A DNA stretch of 34,643 nt, from contig NZ_SMLC01000074.1 in assembly GCF_004349245.1 (NCBI RefSeq), forward strand, positions 1 through 34,643, given 5' to 3'. The notes under the pieces are model-generated. The model had not been told where the DNA came from and searched no databases. It was given only the letters and a program-made list of their open reading frames with translations. Positions 1-7,265 of this stretch are shown here, piece after piece. The position numbers and the translations under genes were made by a program. The DNA comes from Actinomadura sp. 6K520. Lineage in GTDB: Bacteria; Actinomycetota; Actinomycetes; Streptosporangiales; Streptosporangiaceae. Within the stretch, counting starts at the first letter, position 1. The number at the start of each line of letters is the position of its first letter.

Positions 1-1778
1 CGGGGGGTGGCGGCGGTGGGCATGATGGTGCGGAGCTGGCGGGTCAGCTCGTCGATCAGGGAGCGGGCCTGGTCGGCGGCGGTGCGGGCGGCGTCGCGCT
101 CCTGGGAGAGTTCGGCGATCTGCGCGCGCTGCTCGGTGACAGCCTGCGCCAGCTGATCCACCCACTGGTCGCGTTCGGCCAGCTTCTCGGCGATGGCGTC
201 GCGTTCGGCGGCCATCTGGCGCATGGCCGCGACGGCCTTGTCGCGTTCGCGGCCGGCCTGGTCGGCGCGGCCGCGGGCCAGGGTCAGCTCCGACTCGGCG
301 CGTGCCTGCGCCTGGACGGCGCCCTCGCGGGCCCGCTCGGCGGCCTCCTTGGCCTTGGCGTTGCCGTCGCGCTCGCGCTCGGCCTTCTTGGCGGCCTCCA
401 GCGACTGCGCGGCGGTGTCGAGGGCCTGCTGGCGCTCGGCCTCGGCGTTCTCGGCCCGTCCCACGGCCTCCTGGAAGCGGCGCTCGGCATCCTGCGCGCG
501 GCGCTCGGCCTCGATGGCGCGGCGCTCGTTCTCCTGGGCGCGGTGCTCGGCGACCTCGGCGCGGCGGCGGGACTCGTCGGTCTCCTTGCCGGCCGCGACG
601 ACGGCGTGCTGCAGGTTCTGCGCGGTCATCTCGGCGTCGGTGACCTTGGCGCGCAGCGCCGACAGCTCGGCGTGGGCCGACTCCAGGCTGCGTGACAGTT
701 CGCCGGCCTGCTCGGAGACGCGGTCGCGTTCCGCCTCGGCGGAGCGGCGCCCGGTGACGGCCTCCTCGACGGCGCGGAGCGCGTCGTCGCGGGCCTCGCT
801 CATGGCGTCCCGCTGCTGGATGGCCTGCCGGACGGTGGCCTCGGCCTCGGCGAGACGGCGTTCGGCCTGCTCGACCTGGCCCTGCACCTGCTCCATCTGC
901 GCGCGGGTCTGCTCGGCCTGCGCGCGCGCCTGGTCGGCCTGGATGCGCGCCTGCTCGGCCTGGCCGCGGGCCTGGTCGGCCTGGGCGCGGCCCTGCTGCG
1001 CCTGGTTCCACGCGGCGGCGGCGTCCCGCTGCGCGTTCTCCTTCTCGGTCTGCAGCGCGGCGATCTGCGTGACGGCCTCGTTCTGGACCTCGGCGACACG
1101 GCGGTCGGCGTCGGCGAACTGCCGCTCGGCCTCGACGGCGCGGCGCTCGGCCTGCTCGGCCTGGCCACGGGCACGCTGGACCTCACCCCAGGCGGCCGCA
1201 GCATCCCGCTGCGCCGCCTCCTTCTCCGCGGCGACCGCAGCGACCTGCGAGGCGACCTCGTTCTGCGCCTCGTTCAGACGGCGTTCGGCCTCGACGGCGC
1301 GGCGCTCGGCCTGCTCGGCCTGGCCACGGGCACGCTGGACCTCACCCCAGGCGGCCGCCGCATCCCGCTGCGCCGCCTCCTTCTCCGCGGCGACCGTGGC
1401 GACCTGCGAGGCGATCTCGCTCTGCGCCTCGCTGACCTTGCGTTCACCGGCGGCGAGCGCGTCGCCGATGAGGTCGGCCATCTGGCGGAGCCGCTCGACC
1501 ATGTCCCAGGGCTGGGCCTCGGGCTTTTCGTCGGCGCGCACGAGTTCGCCGGTGCGGCCGTGGCGGCCGTGCTGTCCGTGCTGCGCGTGGTGGGGCTGCT
1601 GCTGCGGCTGCTGCGGCTGCTGCGGCTGCTGCTGCGCGGGTTTGGACATCTGGATCGGCTGCTGGGCGGCCGGCACCGGCGCCTCGGGCGCGCGGTTCGG
1701 GTCGCGCCCCATCGCGTTCCAGGGGGAGCCCGCGTCCGGGACTCCGCGGGAACCGCCCGATCCGTTCAGCTCACTCAC
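1..1778 (-). CDS. Long alanine/glutamate/glutamine-rich coiled-coil protein (C-terminus outside window)
   Basis: The minus-strand frame is open from a GTG at 1778 to the window edge (592 codons), with GAGGAG just upstream as ribosome binding site. Residues 1-85 are disordered and contain a Gln/Pro run (encoded near 1595-1640) and a His/Gly stretch. From about residue 90 to the edge the protein is almost pure heptad-type coiled coil, dominated by A, E, Q and R with recurring QAEQAERRA and AEAERR words. No membrane segment or catalytic motif is visible. Two 53-residue units around residues 113-218 are nearly identical. It could be a cytoskeletal or polar-growth scaffold (DivIVA- or Scy-like in style), but I recognise no family signature, so the role is unknown. 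The plus-strand open frame across the same DNA is a by-product of biased codons. Confidence 0.8.
   Translation of the reverse strand, partial: MSELNGSGGSRGVPDAGSPWNAMGRDPNRAPEAPVPAAQQPIQMSKPAQQQPQQPQQPQQQPHHAQHGQHGRHGRTGELVRADEKPEAQPWDMVERLRQMADLIGDALAAGERKVSEAQSEIASQVATVAAEKEAAQRDAAAAWGEVQRARGQAEQAERRAVEAERRLNEAQNEVASQVAAVAAEKEAAQRDAAAAWGEVQRARGQAEQAERRAVEAERQFADADRRVAEVQNEAVTQIAALQTEKENAQRDAAAAWNQAQQGRAQADQARGQAEQARIQADQARAQAEQTRAQMEQVQGQVEQAERRLAEAEATVRQAIQQRDAMSEARDDALRAVEEAVTGRRSAEAERDRVSEQAGELSRSLESAHAELSALRAKVTDAEMTAQNLQHAVVAAGKETDESRRRAEVAEHRAQENERRAIEAERRAQDAERRFQEAVGRAENAEAERQQALDTAAQSLEAAKKAERERDGNAKAKEAAERAREGAVQAQARAESELTLARGRADQAGRERDKAVAAMRQMAAERDAIAEKLAERDQWVDQLAQAVTEQRAQIAELSQERDAARTAADQARSLIDELTRQLRTIMPTAATP
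1125..1442 (-). repeat. Tandem 159-bp (53-codon) duplication inside the coiled-coil gene
   Basis: Bases 1125-1283 and 1284-1442 align in phase with only scattered substitutions, giving a period of 159 bp, exactly 53 codons. Both units encode V/I-ASQVA(A/T)VAAEKEAAQRDAAAAWGEV-type coiled coil. The near identity at the DNA level, including synonymous positions, points to a recent duplication or ongoing gene conversion. Confidence 0.85.
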
Positions 1779-2117
1779 TGCTCTCCTCGCCTCACGGCTC
1801 GGTGCCACGTGAACGCCATGGCCCTGCTCGTCCCGCTCGCGGCGATCCTCGCCCGGCGGCTCGTCATCTCGCTCACGCGTCTCCTCGCCGGGCGGCGTCC
1901 GGCCGCGTTCGCGGGGGTAGGTGTGCACATCTCGTTCGCTCCGCCACCGGCCCTGCGCCTCGTCGCTTCGCTCACTGAAGGCACTCTAGTCGCGACCAGC
2001 GGAACCTTTGCCCAGTTTGGGGTTTACTTTCTTGATCCTCGCAGGGTATCCGCGCACATGGCGTCCCAGCTCGGGACCCGTGCGCGCCGTCCGCGGCGGG
2101 CCCGGCGGGTGCCGCGG
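1779..2117. other. Intergenic stretch with degenerate GAGCGA-type repeats and a possible leader ORF
   Basis: No convincing independent gene is visible. Reading the plus strand, related words of the form CTCGTC(N)TTCGCTCAC occur at about 1827-1840, 1861-1876, 1931-1942 and 1959-1975. On the minus strand a frame from GTG 1984 (or an internal GTG near 1878 preceded by GAGGAG) ends in TGA at 1777-1775. That TGA overlaps the GTG start of the coiled-coil gene by the typical 4-nt coupling arrangement. The encoded 33-69 residue peptide looks like nothing known. A TAGAGT hexamer at 1985-1990 (minus) could be a -10 box, but I see no matching -35. Confidence 0.3.
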
Positions 2118-2142
2118 GTCACACCGCGCGGGACGGTGTGAC
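2118..2142. promoter_or_regulatory. Inverted repeat upstream of the iminopeptidase gene
   Basis: GTCACACCG and CGGTGTGAC form a perfect 9-bp inverted repeat around a 7-bp centre. It ends 20 bp before the ATG of the peptidase gene. A GACAAT (-10-like) lies at 2149-2154, so the repeat would cover the -35 region of a nearly leaderless promoter. This fits an operator; an RNA hairpin is the alternative. Confidence 0.4.
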
Positions 2143-2162
2143 GGGTGGGACAATCGCGCTCC

Positions 2163-3146
2163 ATGGAGCTTCGCACCCTGTATCCGCCCATCGAGCCGTA
2201 CGACTCCGGGCTGCTCGACGTCGGCGACGGCAACCGACTCTACTGGGAGGTGTGCGGGAACCCCCAGGGCAAGCCCGCCGTCATGCTGCACGGCGGCCCG
2301 GGCGCCGGGTGCAGCCCGGCGCACCGCCGGCAGTTCGATCCCGAGGCGTACCGGATCGTCCTGTTCGACCAGCGCAACTGCGGCCGGAGCCTGCCGCACG
2401 CGAAGGATCCGGAGGTGTCGCTGGAGGCGAACACCACCTGGAACCTGGTGGCCGACATGGAGCGGCTGCGCGAGCACCTGGGCATCGAGCGCTGGCTGGT
2501 GTTCGGCGGGAGCTGGGGCAGCGCGCTGTCGCTGGCGTACGCGCAGACCCATCCGGAGCGGGTGACCGAGCTGGTGCTGCGCGGCATCTTCACGCTGCGG
2601 CCGTTCGAGCTGTACTGGTTCTACCAGGAGGGCGCGTCGCTGCTGTTCCCCGACCTGTGGGAGCAGTACCTCGAGCCGATCCCCGAGGACGAGCGGGAGG
2701 ACCTCATCTCGGCGTTCCGCGAGCGGCTCAACTCCCCGGACCGGGACGTGCGGATCGCGGCGGCGAAGGCGTGGTCGACGTGGGAGGGCTCCACGATCAC
2801 GCTGCGGCCCGATCCGGAGCTGGCCGGGGCGTTCGGCGAGCCGGACTACGCGGTGGCGTTCGCCCGCATCGAGAACCACTACTTCGTCAACGAGGGGTTC
2901 TTCGAGGAGGAGCAGCTCATCCGCGACGTGGACAGGATCCGCCACATCCCGGCCGTCATCGTGCAGGGCCGCTACGACGTGTGCACGCCGGTCGCGACCG
3001 CGTGGGACCTGCACCGCGCCTGGCCAGAGGCGGAGTTCCACATCGTCGACGACGCCGGGCACGCCTTCAACGAGCCGGGCATCCTGCATCGCCTGATCGA
3101 GGCGACCGACCGCTTCGCTGGAAACGGACGGCCGGAAGCACCCTAG
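2163..3146 (+). CDS. pip: Proline iminopeptidase (prolyl aminopeptidase, alpha/beta hydrolase, family S33)
   Basis: The 327-residue product would release N-terminal proline from peptides in the cytoplasm. The start MELRTLYPPIEPYDSG and the length are typical of bacterial proline iminopeptidases. The oxyanion motif HGGPG is at residues 43-47, the nucleophile elbow GGSWGS at 115-120 (Ser117), the catalytic Asp in GRYD at 272 and the His in DDAGH at 300, so the triad is complete. I chose ATG 2163 over an in-frame GTG at 2145 because family members begin exactly there. There is no signal peptide. It is a single-gene unit with an inverted repeat in front and a hairpin behind, unrelated to the ectoine genes downstream. 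Confidence 0.93.
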   Translation: MELRTLYPPIEPYDSGLLDVGDGNRLYWEVCGNPQGKPAVMLHGGPGAGCSPAHRRQFDPEAYRIVLFDQRNCGRSLPHAKDPEVSLEANTTWNLVADMERLREHLGIERWLVFGGSWGSALSLAYAQTHPERVTELVLRGIFTLRPFELYWFYQEGASLLFPDLWEQYLEPIPEDEREDLISAFRERLNSPDRDVRIAAAKAWSTWEGSTITLRPDPELAGAFGEPDYAVAFARIENHYFVNEGFFEEEQLIRDVDRIRHIPAVIVQGRYDVCTPVATAWDLHRAWPEAEFHIVDDAGHAFNEPGILHRLIEATDRFAGNGRPEAP

Positions 3147-3217
3147 ACCCGGGCCGCGAAATCCAGCCAGAATCGGCTATGGCGCGTAATCCGCTTGTGA
3201 CATGTCCGAAAACGAGC

Positions 3218-3247
3218 CCGGGCGCGGCGCCCATGCCGCGCCCCGGC
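3218..3247 (+). terminator. GC-rich hairpin after the iminopeptidase gene
   Basis: GGGCGCGGC (3220-3228) pairs perfectly with GCCGCGCCC (3235-3243) around a 6-nt loop and can be extended by two or three pairs with one bulged C. It lies about 75 nt beyond the stop. There is no U tract, as is common for actinobacterial terminators. Confidence 0.5.
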
Positions 3248-3461
3248 CGGTCTCCTCGTGACCGAAACACCTGATTTCTTACCTTCCCGCCACCCCGCTC
3301 TTACCTGTTCGTGAGTGAATCTGACCCTTGCAGGACAGGGACGGGTCCTCTCAGGATCCGCGTCAACGCCTTGGCCCACACACGTCCCAGCATGCTCGCG
3401 ACCGGACGACCTCGCCCGATGCGACGTGACGTCCACCGCACCCGGGACGTTCACAGCGAAT

Positions 3462-3483
3462 TTATGTGACTTACCTCACATAA
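3462..3483. promoter_or_regulatory. Perfect Crp/GlxR-type palindrome TTATGTGA-N6-TCACATAA
   Basis: Two perfect 8-bp arms flank a 6-bp spacer, containing the TGTGA-N6-TCACA core bound by cAMP-receptor-family regulators (E. coli Crp, corynebacterial GlxR, mycobacterial Crp). It lies about 260 bp before ectA with no other gene nearby to serve. An ATTAAG hexamer at 3521-3526 would place the site near -61 of a possible distal promoter, but no -35 is evident there. The motif match is seen; the regulator and effect are inferred. Confidence 0.65.
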
Positions 3484-3572
3484 CCGATACACAAAACCCC
3501 TCGCGCGGTCACGACAAAACATTAAGCTGACGTTCAGGAAGCGTCCCGGGACGTCCGGCCGCAGGTTCGCCA

Positions 3573-3588
3573 GTAACACCTGCGTAAC
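3573..3588 (+). promoter_or_regulatory. GTAAC-N6-GTAAC direct repeat (GlnR/MtrA-type box)
   Basis: GTAAC occurs at 3573-3577 and 3584-3588 with the second copy exactly 11 bp after the first; the identity extends to GTAACAC in both. The 11-bp phasing and sequence match the a/b sites (GTNAC-n6-GNAAC) of the OmpR-type regulators GlnR and MtrA. GlnR has been reported to repress ectABCD in Streptomyces coelicolor, which makes GlnR the first candidate here. The box lies ~43 bp upstream of the putative ectA -35. Confidence 0.55.
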
Positions 3589-3630
3589 ACGGAGAAATGC
3601 ACGGAAGCGCCCGTGCGAGACGGCCACGAA

Positions 3631-3658
3631 TTGCACCCAATTCGACAAAGCCTATTAT
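3631..3658 (+). promoter_or_regulatory. Candidate ectA promoter
   Basis: TTGCAC (3631-3636) and TATTAT (3653-3658) are separated by 16 bp in the AT-rich segment before ectA. The -10 matches the sigma-70-type consensus at 5 of 6 positions; the -35 is weaker. Transcription would start near 3665 and give a leader of about 80 nt. Confidence 0.45.
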
Positions 3659-3743
3659 CCTACCCAGGGCACCGCTCCGCTAAACATCTCGCAGATAACA
3701 TTCCTCTGCGATCACGGCGCGCGATTCGCTAAATTGCCTGGAC

Positions 3744-4292
3744 ATGGCAGCGCAACCCCTGGAATCACCGACCCGACGCCCCGGTCCGAACGAGACGAAC
3801 GCGGACGTGCAACTCCAGGAGCCGAGCCTCTCCGACGGCCCGGAGCTCTGGCGGATGGCCCGGGACTCGCGAGTCCTGGACGTCAACTCGCCGTACAGCT
3901 ACACGCTCTGGTGCCGCGATTTCGCGGACACTTCCGTGGTGGCACGCGACGCCGGCGGTCCCTGCGGGTTCATCACCGGCTACGTCCGCCCGTCCCGGCC
4001 CGACACGTTCTTCGTGTGGCAGGTCGCCGTGGACCACGACCATCGCGGCCAGGGGCTCGCCCGCCGCATGCTCGACCACCTCACCGACCGGCTCGCCCCG
4101 CGCGGGCACCGGTTCATGGAGGCCACGGTGACACCGGACAACACCGCTTCCACCGCGATGTTCGAATCGTTCGCCCGGGACCGCGGCTGCGAGGTCGCCC
4201 GCAGTCCGCTGTTCGGCGCGGAGCACTTCCCCGACGGGGGACACGAGCCCGAGGTGCTCTTCCGGATCGGCCCGATCACCGACGCGAACTGA
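3744..4292 (+). CDS. ectA: L-2,4-diaminobutyrate N-gamma-acetyltransferase
   Basis: EctA acetylates 2,4-diaminobutyrate to N-gamma-acetyl-diaminobutyrate, the second step of ectoine synthesis. The 182-residue protein is a single GNAT domain. The core FVWQVAVDHDHRGQGLARRML carries the acetyl-CoA pyrophosphate loop RGQGLA at residues 101-106. The DVNSPYSYTLWCRDF segment (47-60) and VTPDNTAS further on are characteristic of EctA. ATG 3744 leaves a ~25-residue variable N-terminus, usual in actinobacterial EctA; no strong ribosome binding site is visible before it. It opens the ectABCD-ehuBCDA run, with ectB following after 50 bp. Assignment is secure from both sequence and neighbours. Confidence 0.96.
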   Translation: MAAQPLESPTRRPGPNETNADVQLQEPSLSDGPELWRMARDSRVLDVNSPYSYTLWCRDFADTSVVARDAGGPCGFITGYVRPSRPDTFFVWQVAVDHDHRGQGLARRMLDHLTDRLAPRGHRFMEATVTPDNTASTAMFESFARDRGCEVARSPLFGAEHFPDGGHEPEVLFRIGPITDAN

Positions 4293-4342
4293 TCCAGCAC
4301 ATCCAAGTCCGCTCCCCCACGACAACCTGCCTGGAGGCAGAC

Positions 4343-5605
4343 ATGGACGTTTTCGCCAGCCTGGAATCGGAAGTGCGCGGCTACTGCCGCAGCTGGCCCA
4401 CGGTGTTCACCACCGCGAAGGGCAGCTACATGACCGACGAGAACGGTAAAAGCTACCTTGATTTCTTCGCCGGGGCGGGAACGCTCAACTACGGGCACAA
4501 CAACCCGCAGCTGAAACGCCGGCTGATGGACTACCTCGCGAGCGACGCGGTCGTCCACAGCCTCGACATGTACAGCTCGGCGAAGCGGGAGTTCCTCGAG
4601 CGGTTCAACGAGTACGTGCTCCAGCCGCGGGGACTCGACTACAAGGTCCAGTTCCCGGGGCCCGCGGGCAACAACTCGGTCGAGGCGGCACTGAAACTGG
4701 CCCGCAAGTACACCGGCCGCGAGACGGTCGTCAGCTTCACCAACGCCTTTCACGGCATGACGCTCGGCGCCCTCGCCGTGACGGGCAACTCGATGAAGCG
4801 CACCGGCGCCGGAGTACCGCTCGGCCACGGGGTCGCGATGCCCTACGACAACTACCTGGACGGCCGGACGCCCGACTTCCTGCTGTTCGACACGATGCTG
4901 GACGACAGCGGCAGCGGCCTGGACAAGCCCGCCGCCGTGATCGTGGAGACCGTCCAGGGCGAGGGCGGCATCAACGTCGCCACCGCCGAATGGCTGCGCG
5001 GGCTGGCGGACCTGTGCCGCCGGCACGACATCCTGCTCATCGTGGACGACGTGCAGATGGGCTGTGGCCGCACCGGGTCGTTCTTCAGCTTCGAGGAGGC
5101 CGGGATCGTCCCGGACATCGTCTGCCTGTCCAAGTCGCTCAGCGGCTACGGGCTGCCGTTCGCGGTCACGCTGATGAAGCGCGAGCTGGACGTGTGGGAC
5201 CCGGGCGAGCACAACGGCACCTTCCGCGGCTTCAACCCCGCGTTCGTCACCGCCGTCGGCGCGCTGGAGGACTACTGGGCCGGCGACGACATGGAGAAGG
5301 AGACGCTCGCCAAGGGCCAGCAGGTCCAGGCGGCCCTGGAGTCGATCGCGATCACGCACGCCGGCGCCGTCGACTCCGTCCGCGGCCGCGGCCTCGCGTG
5401 GGGCCTGGTGATGAAGGACGCCGAGATGGCTCCGAAGGTGTGCGCCGAGGCGTTCGAGCGCGGGCTGCTGATGGAGACCTCCGGTCCCGAGGGCGAGGTG
5501 GTCAAGCTGCTGCCGCCGCTCACCACGACCGAGGCCGAGCTCGGCCAGGGCCTGGAGATCATCTCGGACTCGCTGGAGGCCGTCCGCCAGAAGGTCGCCG
5601 TCTGA
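4343..5605 (+). CDS. ectB: L-2,4-diaminobutyrate:2-oxoglutarate transaminase
   Basis: EctB is a PLP enzyme of aminotransferase class III that converts aspartate 4-semialdehyde to 2,4-diaminobutyrate with glutamate as donor, the first committed step of ectoine synthesis. The product is 420 residues, the usual EctB length. Visible motifs are GPAGNNSVEAALKLA (PLP phosphate site, ~106-120), IVDDVQMGCGRTG (~233-245, Asp contacting the pyridine N) and LSKSLSGYGLP with Lys264 as the Schiff-base lysine. EHNGTFRGFNPAF lies further on. The ATG has CTGGAGG 5-6 nt upstream. Unusually, 322 bp separate it from ectC. Confidence 0.97.
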   Translation: MDVFASLESEVRGYCRSWPTVFTTAKGSYMTDENGKSYLDFFAGAGTLNYGHNNPQLKRRLMDYLASDAVVHSLDMYSSAKREFLERFNEYVLQPRGLDYKVQFPGPAGNNSVEAALKLARKYTGRETVVSFTNAFHGMTLGALAVTGNSMKRTGAGVPLGHGVAMPYDNYLDGRTPDFLLFDTMLDDSGSGLDKPAAVIVETVQGEGGINVATAEWLRGLADLCRRHDILLIVDDVQMGCGRTGSFFSFEEAGIVPDIVCLSKSLSGYGLPFAVTLMKRELDVWDPGEHNGTFRGFNPAFVTAVGALEDYWAGDDMEKETLAKGQQVQAALESIAITHAGAVDSVRGRGLAWGLVMKDAEMAPKVCAEAFERGLLMETSGPEGEVVKLLPPLTTTEAELGQGLEIISDSLEAVRQKVAV

Positions 5606-5927
5606 CCCATTCCGCCCACATTGCGTCATAACGGGCCGTCAGCGGCTCGCTGAGCCGCTCCGACCGCTCCGGACCTGCCCGGGACGACCCCGGTCGTTCC
5701 GGGTCGCCTCCGGCCACCTGAGCCGTCCGACTCCCGGACGGCGCGGGCCGCCTGACCGGGTGGCCCCGGGACGGTGCCGCCTGACCGGGCACATACCCGG
5801 CGGACACGGCCGGGCGGCGGAGACGACCAGTGAAACGCGGCGGAGACGACCCCAGCGAAACACCGCCCGAGCGGAACCGGGCCCCCGCGGGCCCCGGTCC
5901 CCGGGCACAGCCGGAAAGAGGAGATTC
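5606..5927. other. ectB-ectC intergenic region with hairpins
   Basis: This 322-bp gap inside an otherwise compact operon has no convincing gene. Just after the ectB stop, AGCGGCTC (5641-5648) pairs with GAGCCGCT (5652-5659). A longer 12-bp stem with one G-U pair follows (5678-5689 with 5692-5703). Further on are direct repeats (listed separately) and a stem of ACCGGGCCC with GGGCCCCGGT at 5876-5899, 29 nt before ectC. The set could form a partial terminator, an mRNA processing site or an internal regulatory leader for ectC and ectD. Confidence 0.55.
5747..5851 (+). repeat. Two pairs of short direct repeats between ectB and ectC
   Basis: GCCGCCTGACCGGG occurs at 5747-5760 and 5776-5789 (29-bp period). 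CGGCGGAGACGACC occurs at 5815-5828 and 5838-5851 (23-bp period), each copy followed by an AGYGAAAC word. Both pairs are exact. Confidence 0.8.
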
Positions 5928-6323
5928 ATGATCGTTCGATCCCTTGACGAGATCATCGGCACCGAGCGCGACGTACAGGCGCCGACGTGGTGCAGCCGCC
6001 GGTTCGTCCTCGCCAAGGAGGGCGTCGGTTTCTCGATGCACGAGACGATCCTGTACGCGGGGACCGAGACGAAGATGTGGTACGCGAACCACGTCGAGGC
6101 CGTGTACTGCATCGAGGGCCAGGGAGAGCTGACCAACGACGAGACCGGCGAGAAGCACAAGATCGAGCCAGGCGTGATGTACCTGCTGGACCAGCACGAG
6201 CACCACACCCTCAGGGCGCACACCGATGTGCGGACCGTCTGCGTGTTCAACCCGCCCGTCACCGGCCGGGAGGTCCATGACGAGAACGGTGTCTATCCGC
6301 TGCTGACCGAGGAGGACGCATGA
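5928..6323 (+). CDS. ectC: L-ectoine synthase
   Basis: EctC is a cupin lyase that cyclises N-gamma-acetyl-diaminobutyrate to ectoine. The 131-residue product begins MIVRSLDEIIGTERDV, the canonical EctC start. It carries the signature MWYANHVEAVYCIEGQGEL and the downstream GVMYLLDQHEHHTLRA cupin strand, with the acidic and His residues used for Fe binding. AGAGGAG lies 5 nt before the ATG, so it is well translated despite the long gap behind ectB. Its stop overlaps the ectD start by ATGA, indicating coupling. Confidence 0.97.
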   Translation: MIVRSLDEIIGTERDVQAPTWCSRRFVLAKEGVGFSMHETILYAGTETKMWYANHVEAVYCIEGQGELTNDETGEKHKIEPGVMYLLDQHEHHTLRAHTDVRTVCVFNPPVTGREVHDENGVYPLLTEEDA

Positions 6324-7228
6324 GCATCATCGAGTCGCATCCGACCATCGACGACGCCTACCCCACCCGGAAGGCCGCCGAGGCGGCGCTGCTGTACCGG
6401 CAGGACCCCGTCGTCTACGGCGGCCCGGAGGACGGCCCGATCGACGGCTCCACCCTCGACTCCTTCGAGTCCGACGGCTTCCTGACGGTCGACCAGCTGA
6501 TCTCCCCGGAGGAGGTCGAGGACTACCGCGCCGAGTTGCGCCGGCTGTCCGCGGACCCGCAGATCCTCGCCGACGAGCGCACGGTCACCGAGCGCGGATC
6601 GGACGAGGTCCGCTCGATCTTCGAGATCCACAAGATCAGTGAGGTGTTCGACCGCCTCGTCCGCGACCCCCGCGTCGTCGGCCGGGCCAGGCAGTTGCTC
6701 GGCTCCGAGGTGTACGTCCACCAGAGCCGGGTCAACTACAAGCCGGGCTTCAACGGCAAGGACTTCTACTGGCACTCGGACTTCGAGACCTGGCACGCCG
6801 AGGACGGCATGCCCCGGATGCGCGCGGTGAGCATATCCATCGCGCTCACGGAGAACTTCGTGCACAATGGCGGGCTAATGATTATGCCCGGTTCCCACAA
6901 GACCTTCGTAGCGTGCGTCGGGGAGACCCCGGACGACCACTACAAGGAGTCCCTGCGCGGGCAGGAGATCGGGACGCCCGATCCCAGCAGCCTGTCGATC
7001 CTCGCCGATAAGCACGGGATCGAGCTGTTCACAGGGGCTGCGGGCTCTGCCACCATGTTCGACTGCAACTGCATGCACGGCTCGAACGGGAACATCACCC
7101 CGTTCCCGCGCTCCAACGTGTTCATCGTGTTCAACAGCGTCGAGAACACGTGTGTCGAGCCGTTCTCGGCACCGGCACCGCGCCCGGAGTTCATCGGCGC
7201 CCGCGACTTCACACCCGTGGGCGGCTGA
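6320..7228 (+). CDS. ectD: Ectoine 5-hydroxylase (Fe(II)/2-oxoglutarate dioxygenase)
   Basis: EctD converts ectoine to 5-hydroxyectoine using O2 and 2-oxoglutarate. The 302-residue protein contains the family signature FYWHSDFETWHAEDGMP at ~149-165, providing His152 and Asp154 of the iron triad. The distal His is His253 in CNCMHGSNGN, and the usual PGSHK loop is at 190-194. It overlaps ectC by 4 bp. Its presence means the host makes hydroxyectoine, which in other bacteria is favoured under heat or stationary-phase stress. The last gene before the strong hairpin at 7266-7315. Confidence 0.97.
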   Translation: MSIIESHPTIDDAYPTRKAAEAALLYRQDPVVYGGPEDGPIDGSTLDSFESDGFLTVDQLISPEEVEDYRAELRRLSADPQILADERTVTERGSDEVRSIFEIHKISEVFDRLVRDPRVVGRARQLLGSEVYVHQSRVNYKPGFNGKDFYWHSDFETWHAEDGMPRMRAVSISIALTENFVHNGGLMIMPGSHKTFVACVGETPDDHYKESLRGQEIGTPDPSSLSILADKHGIELFTGAAGSATMFDCNCMHGSNGNITPFPRSNVFIVFNSVENTCVEPFSAPAPRPEFIGARDFTPVGG

Positions 7229-7265
7229 ATGAACACAACAATTCGATAACCCCGACCCACACCTT

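Larger units (their letters stand above)
3147..3743. other. Long regulatory region upstream of ectA
   Basis: These ~600 bp hold no convincing gene: short frames at 3315-3530 (+) and 3451-3648 (-) lack a good ribosome binding site and have irregular codon use. Base composition is markedly AT-richer than the neighbours, especially 3455-3535 and 3620-3740. Discrete elements listed separately are a terminator hairpin, a Crp-type palindrome, a GTAAC direct repeat and a promoter candidate. A 12-bp perfect palindrome, CGTCCCGGGACG, sits at 3542-3553 between the two operators. Confidence 0.6.

Noticed and set aside
1595..1640. CTG/CGG triplet run resembling a microsatellite
   Set aside because: It simply encodes the Gln/Pro tract in the disordered head of the coiled-coil protein; kept within that gene's description.
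193..1812. 539-codon open frame on the plus strand opposite the coiled-coil gene
   Set aside because: Its product is a Ser/Arg/Ala/Cys-rich repeat string mirroring the coiled-coil codons, with no domain; the minus frame has a ribosome binding site and sensible heptads.
3315..3648. Two short opposite-strand frames (71 and 65 codons) in the ectA upstream region
   Set aside because: They overlap each other and the operators, lack ribosome binding sites and show no actinobacterial codon bias.
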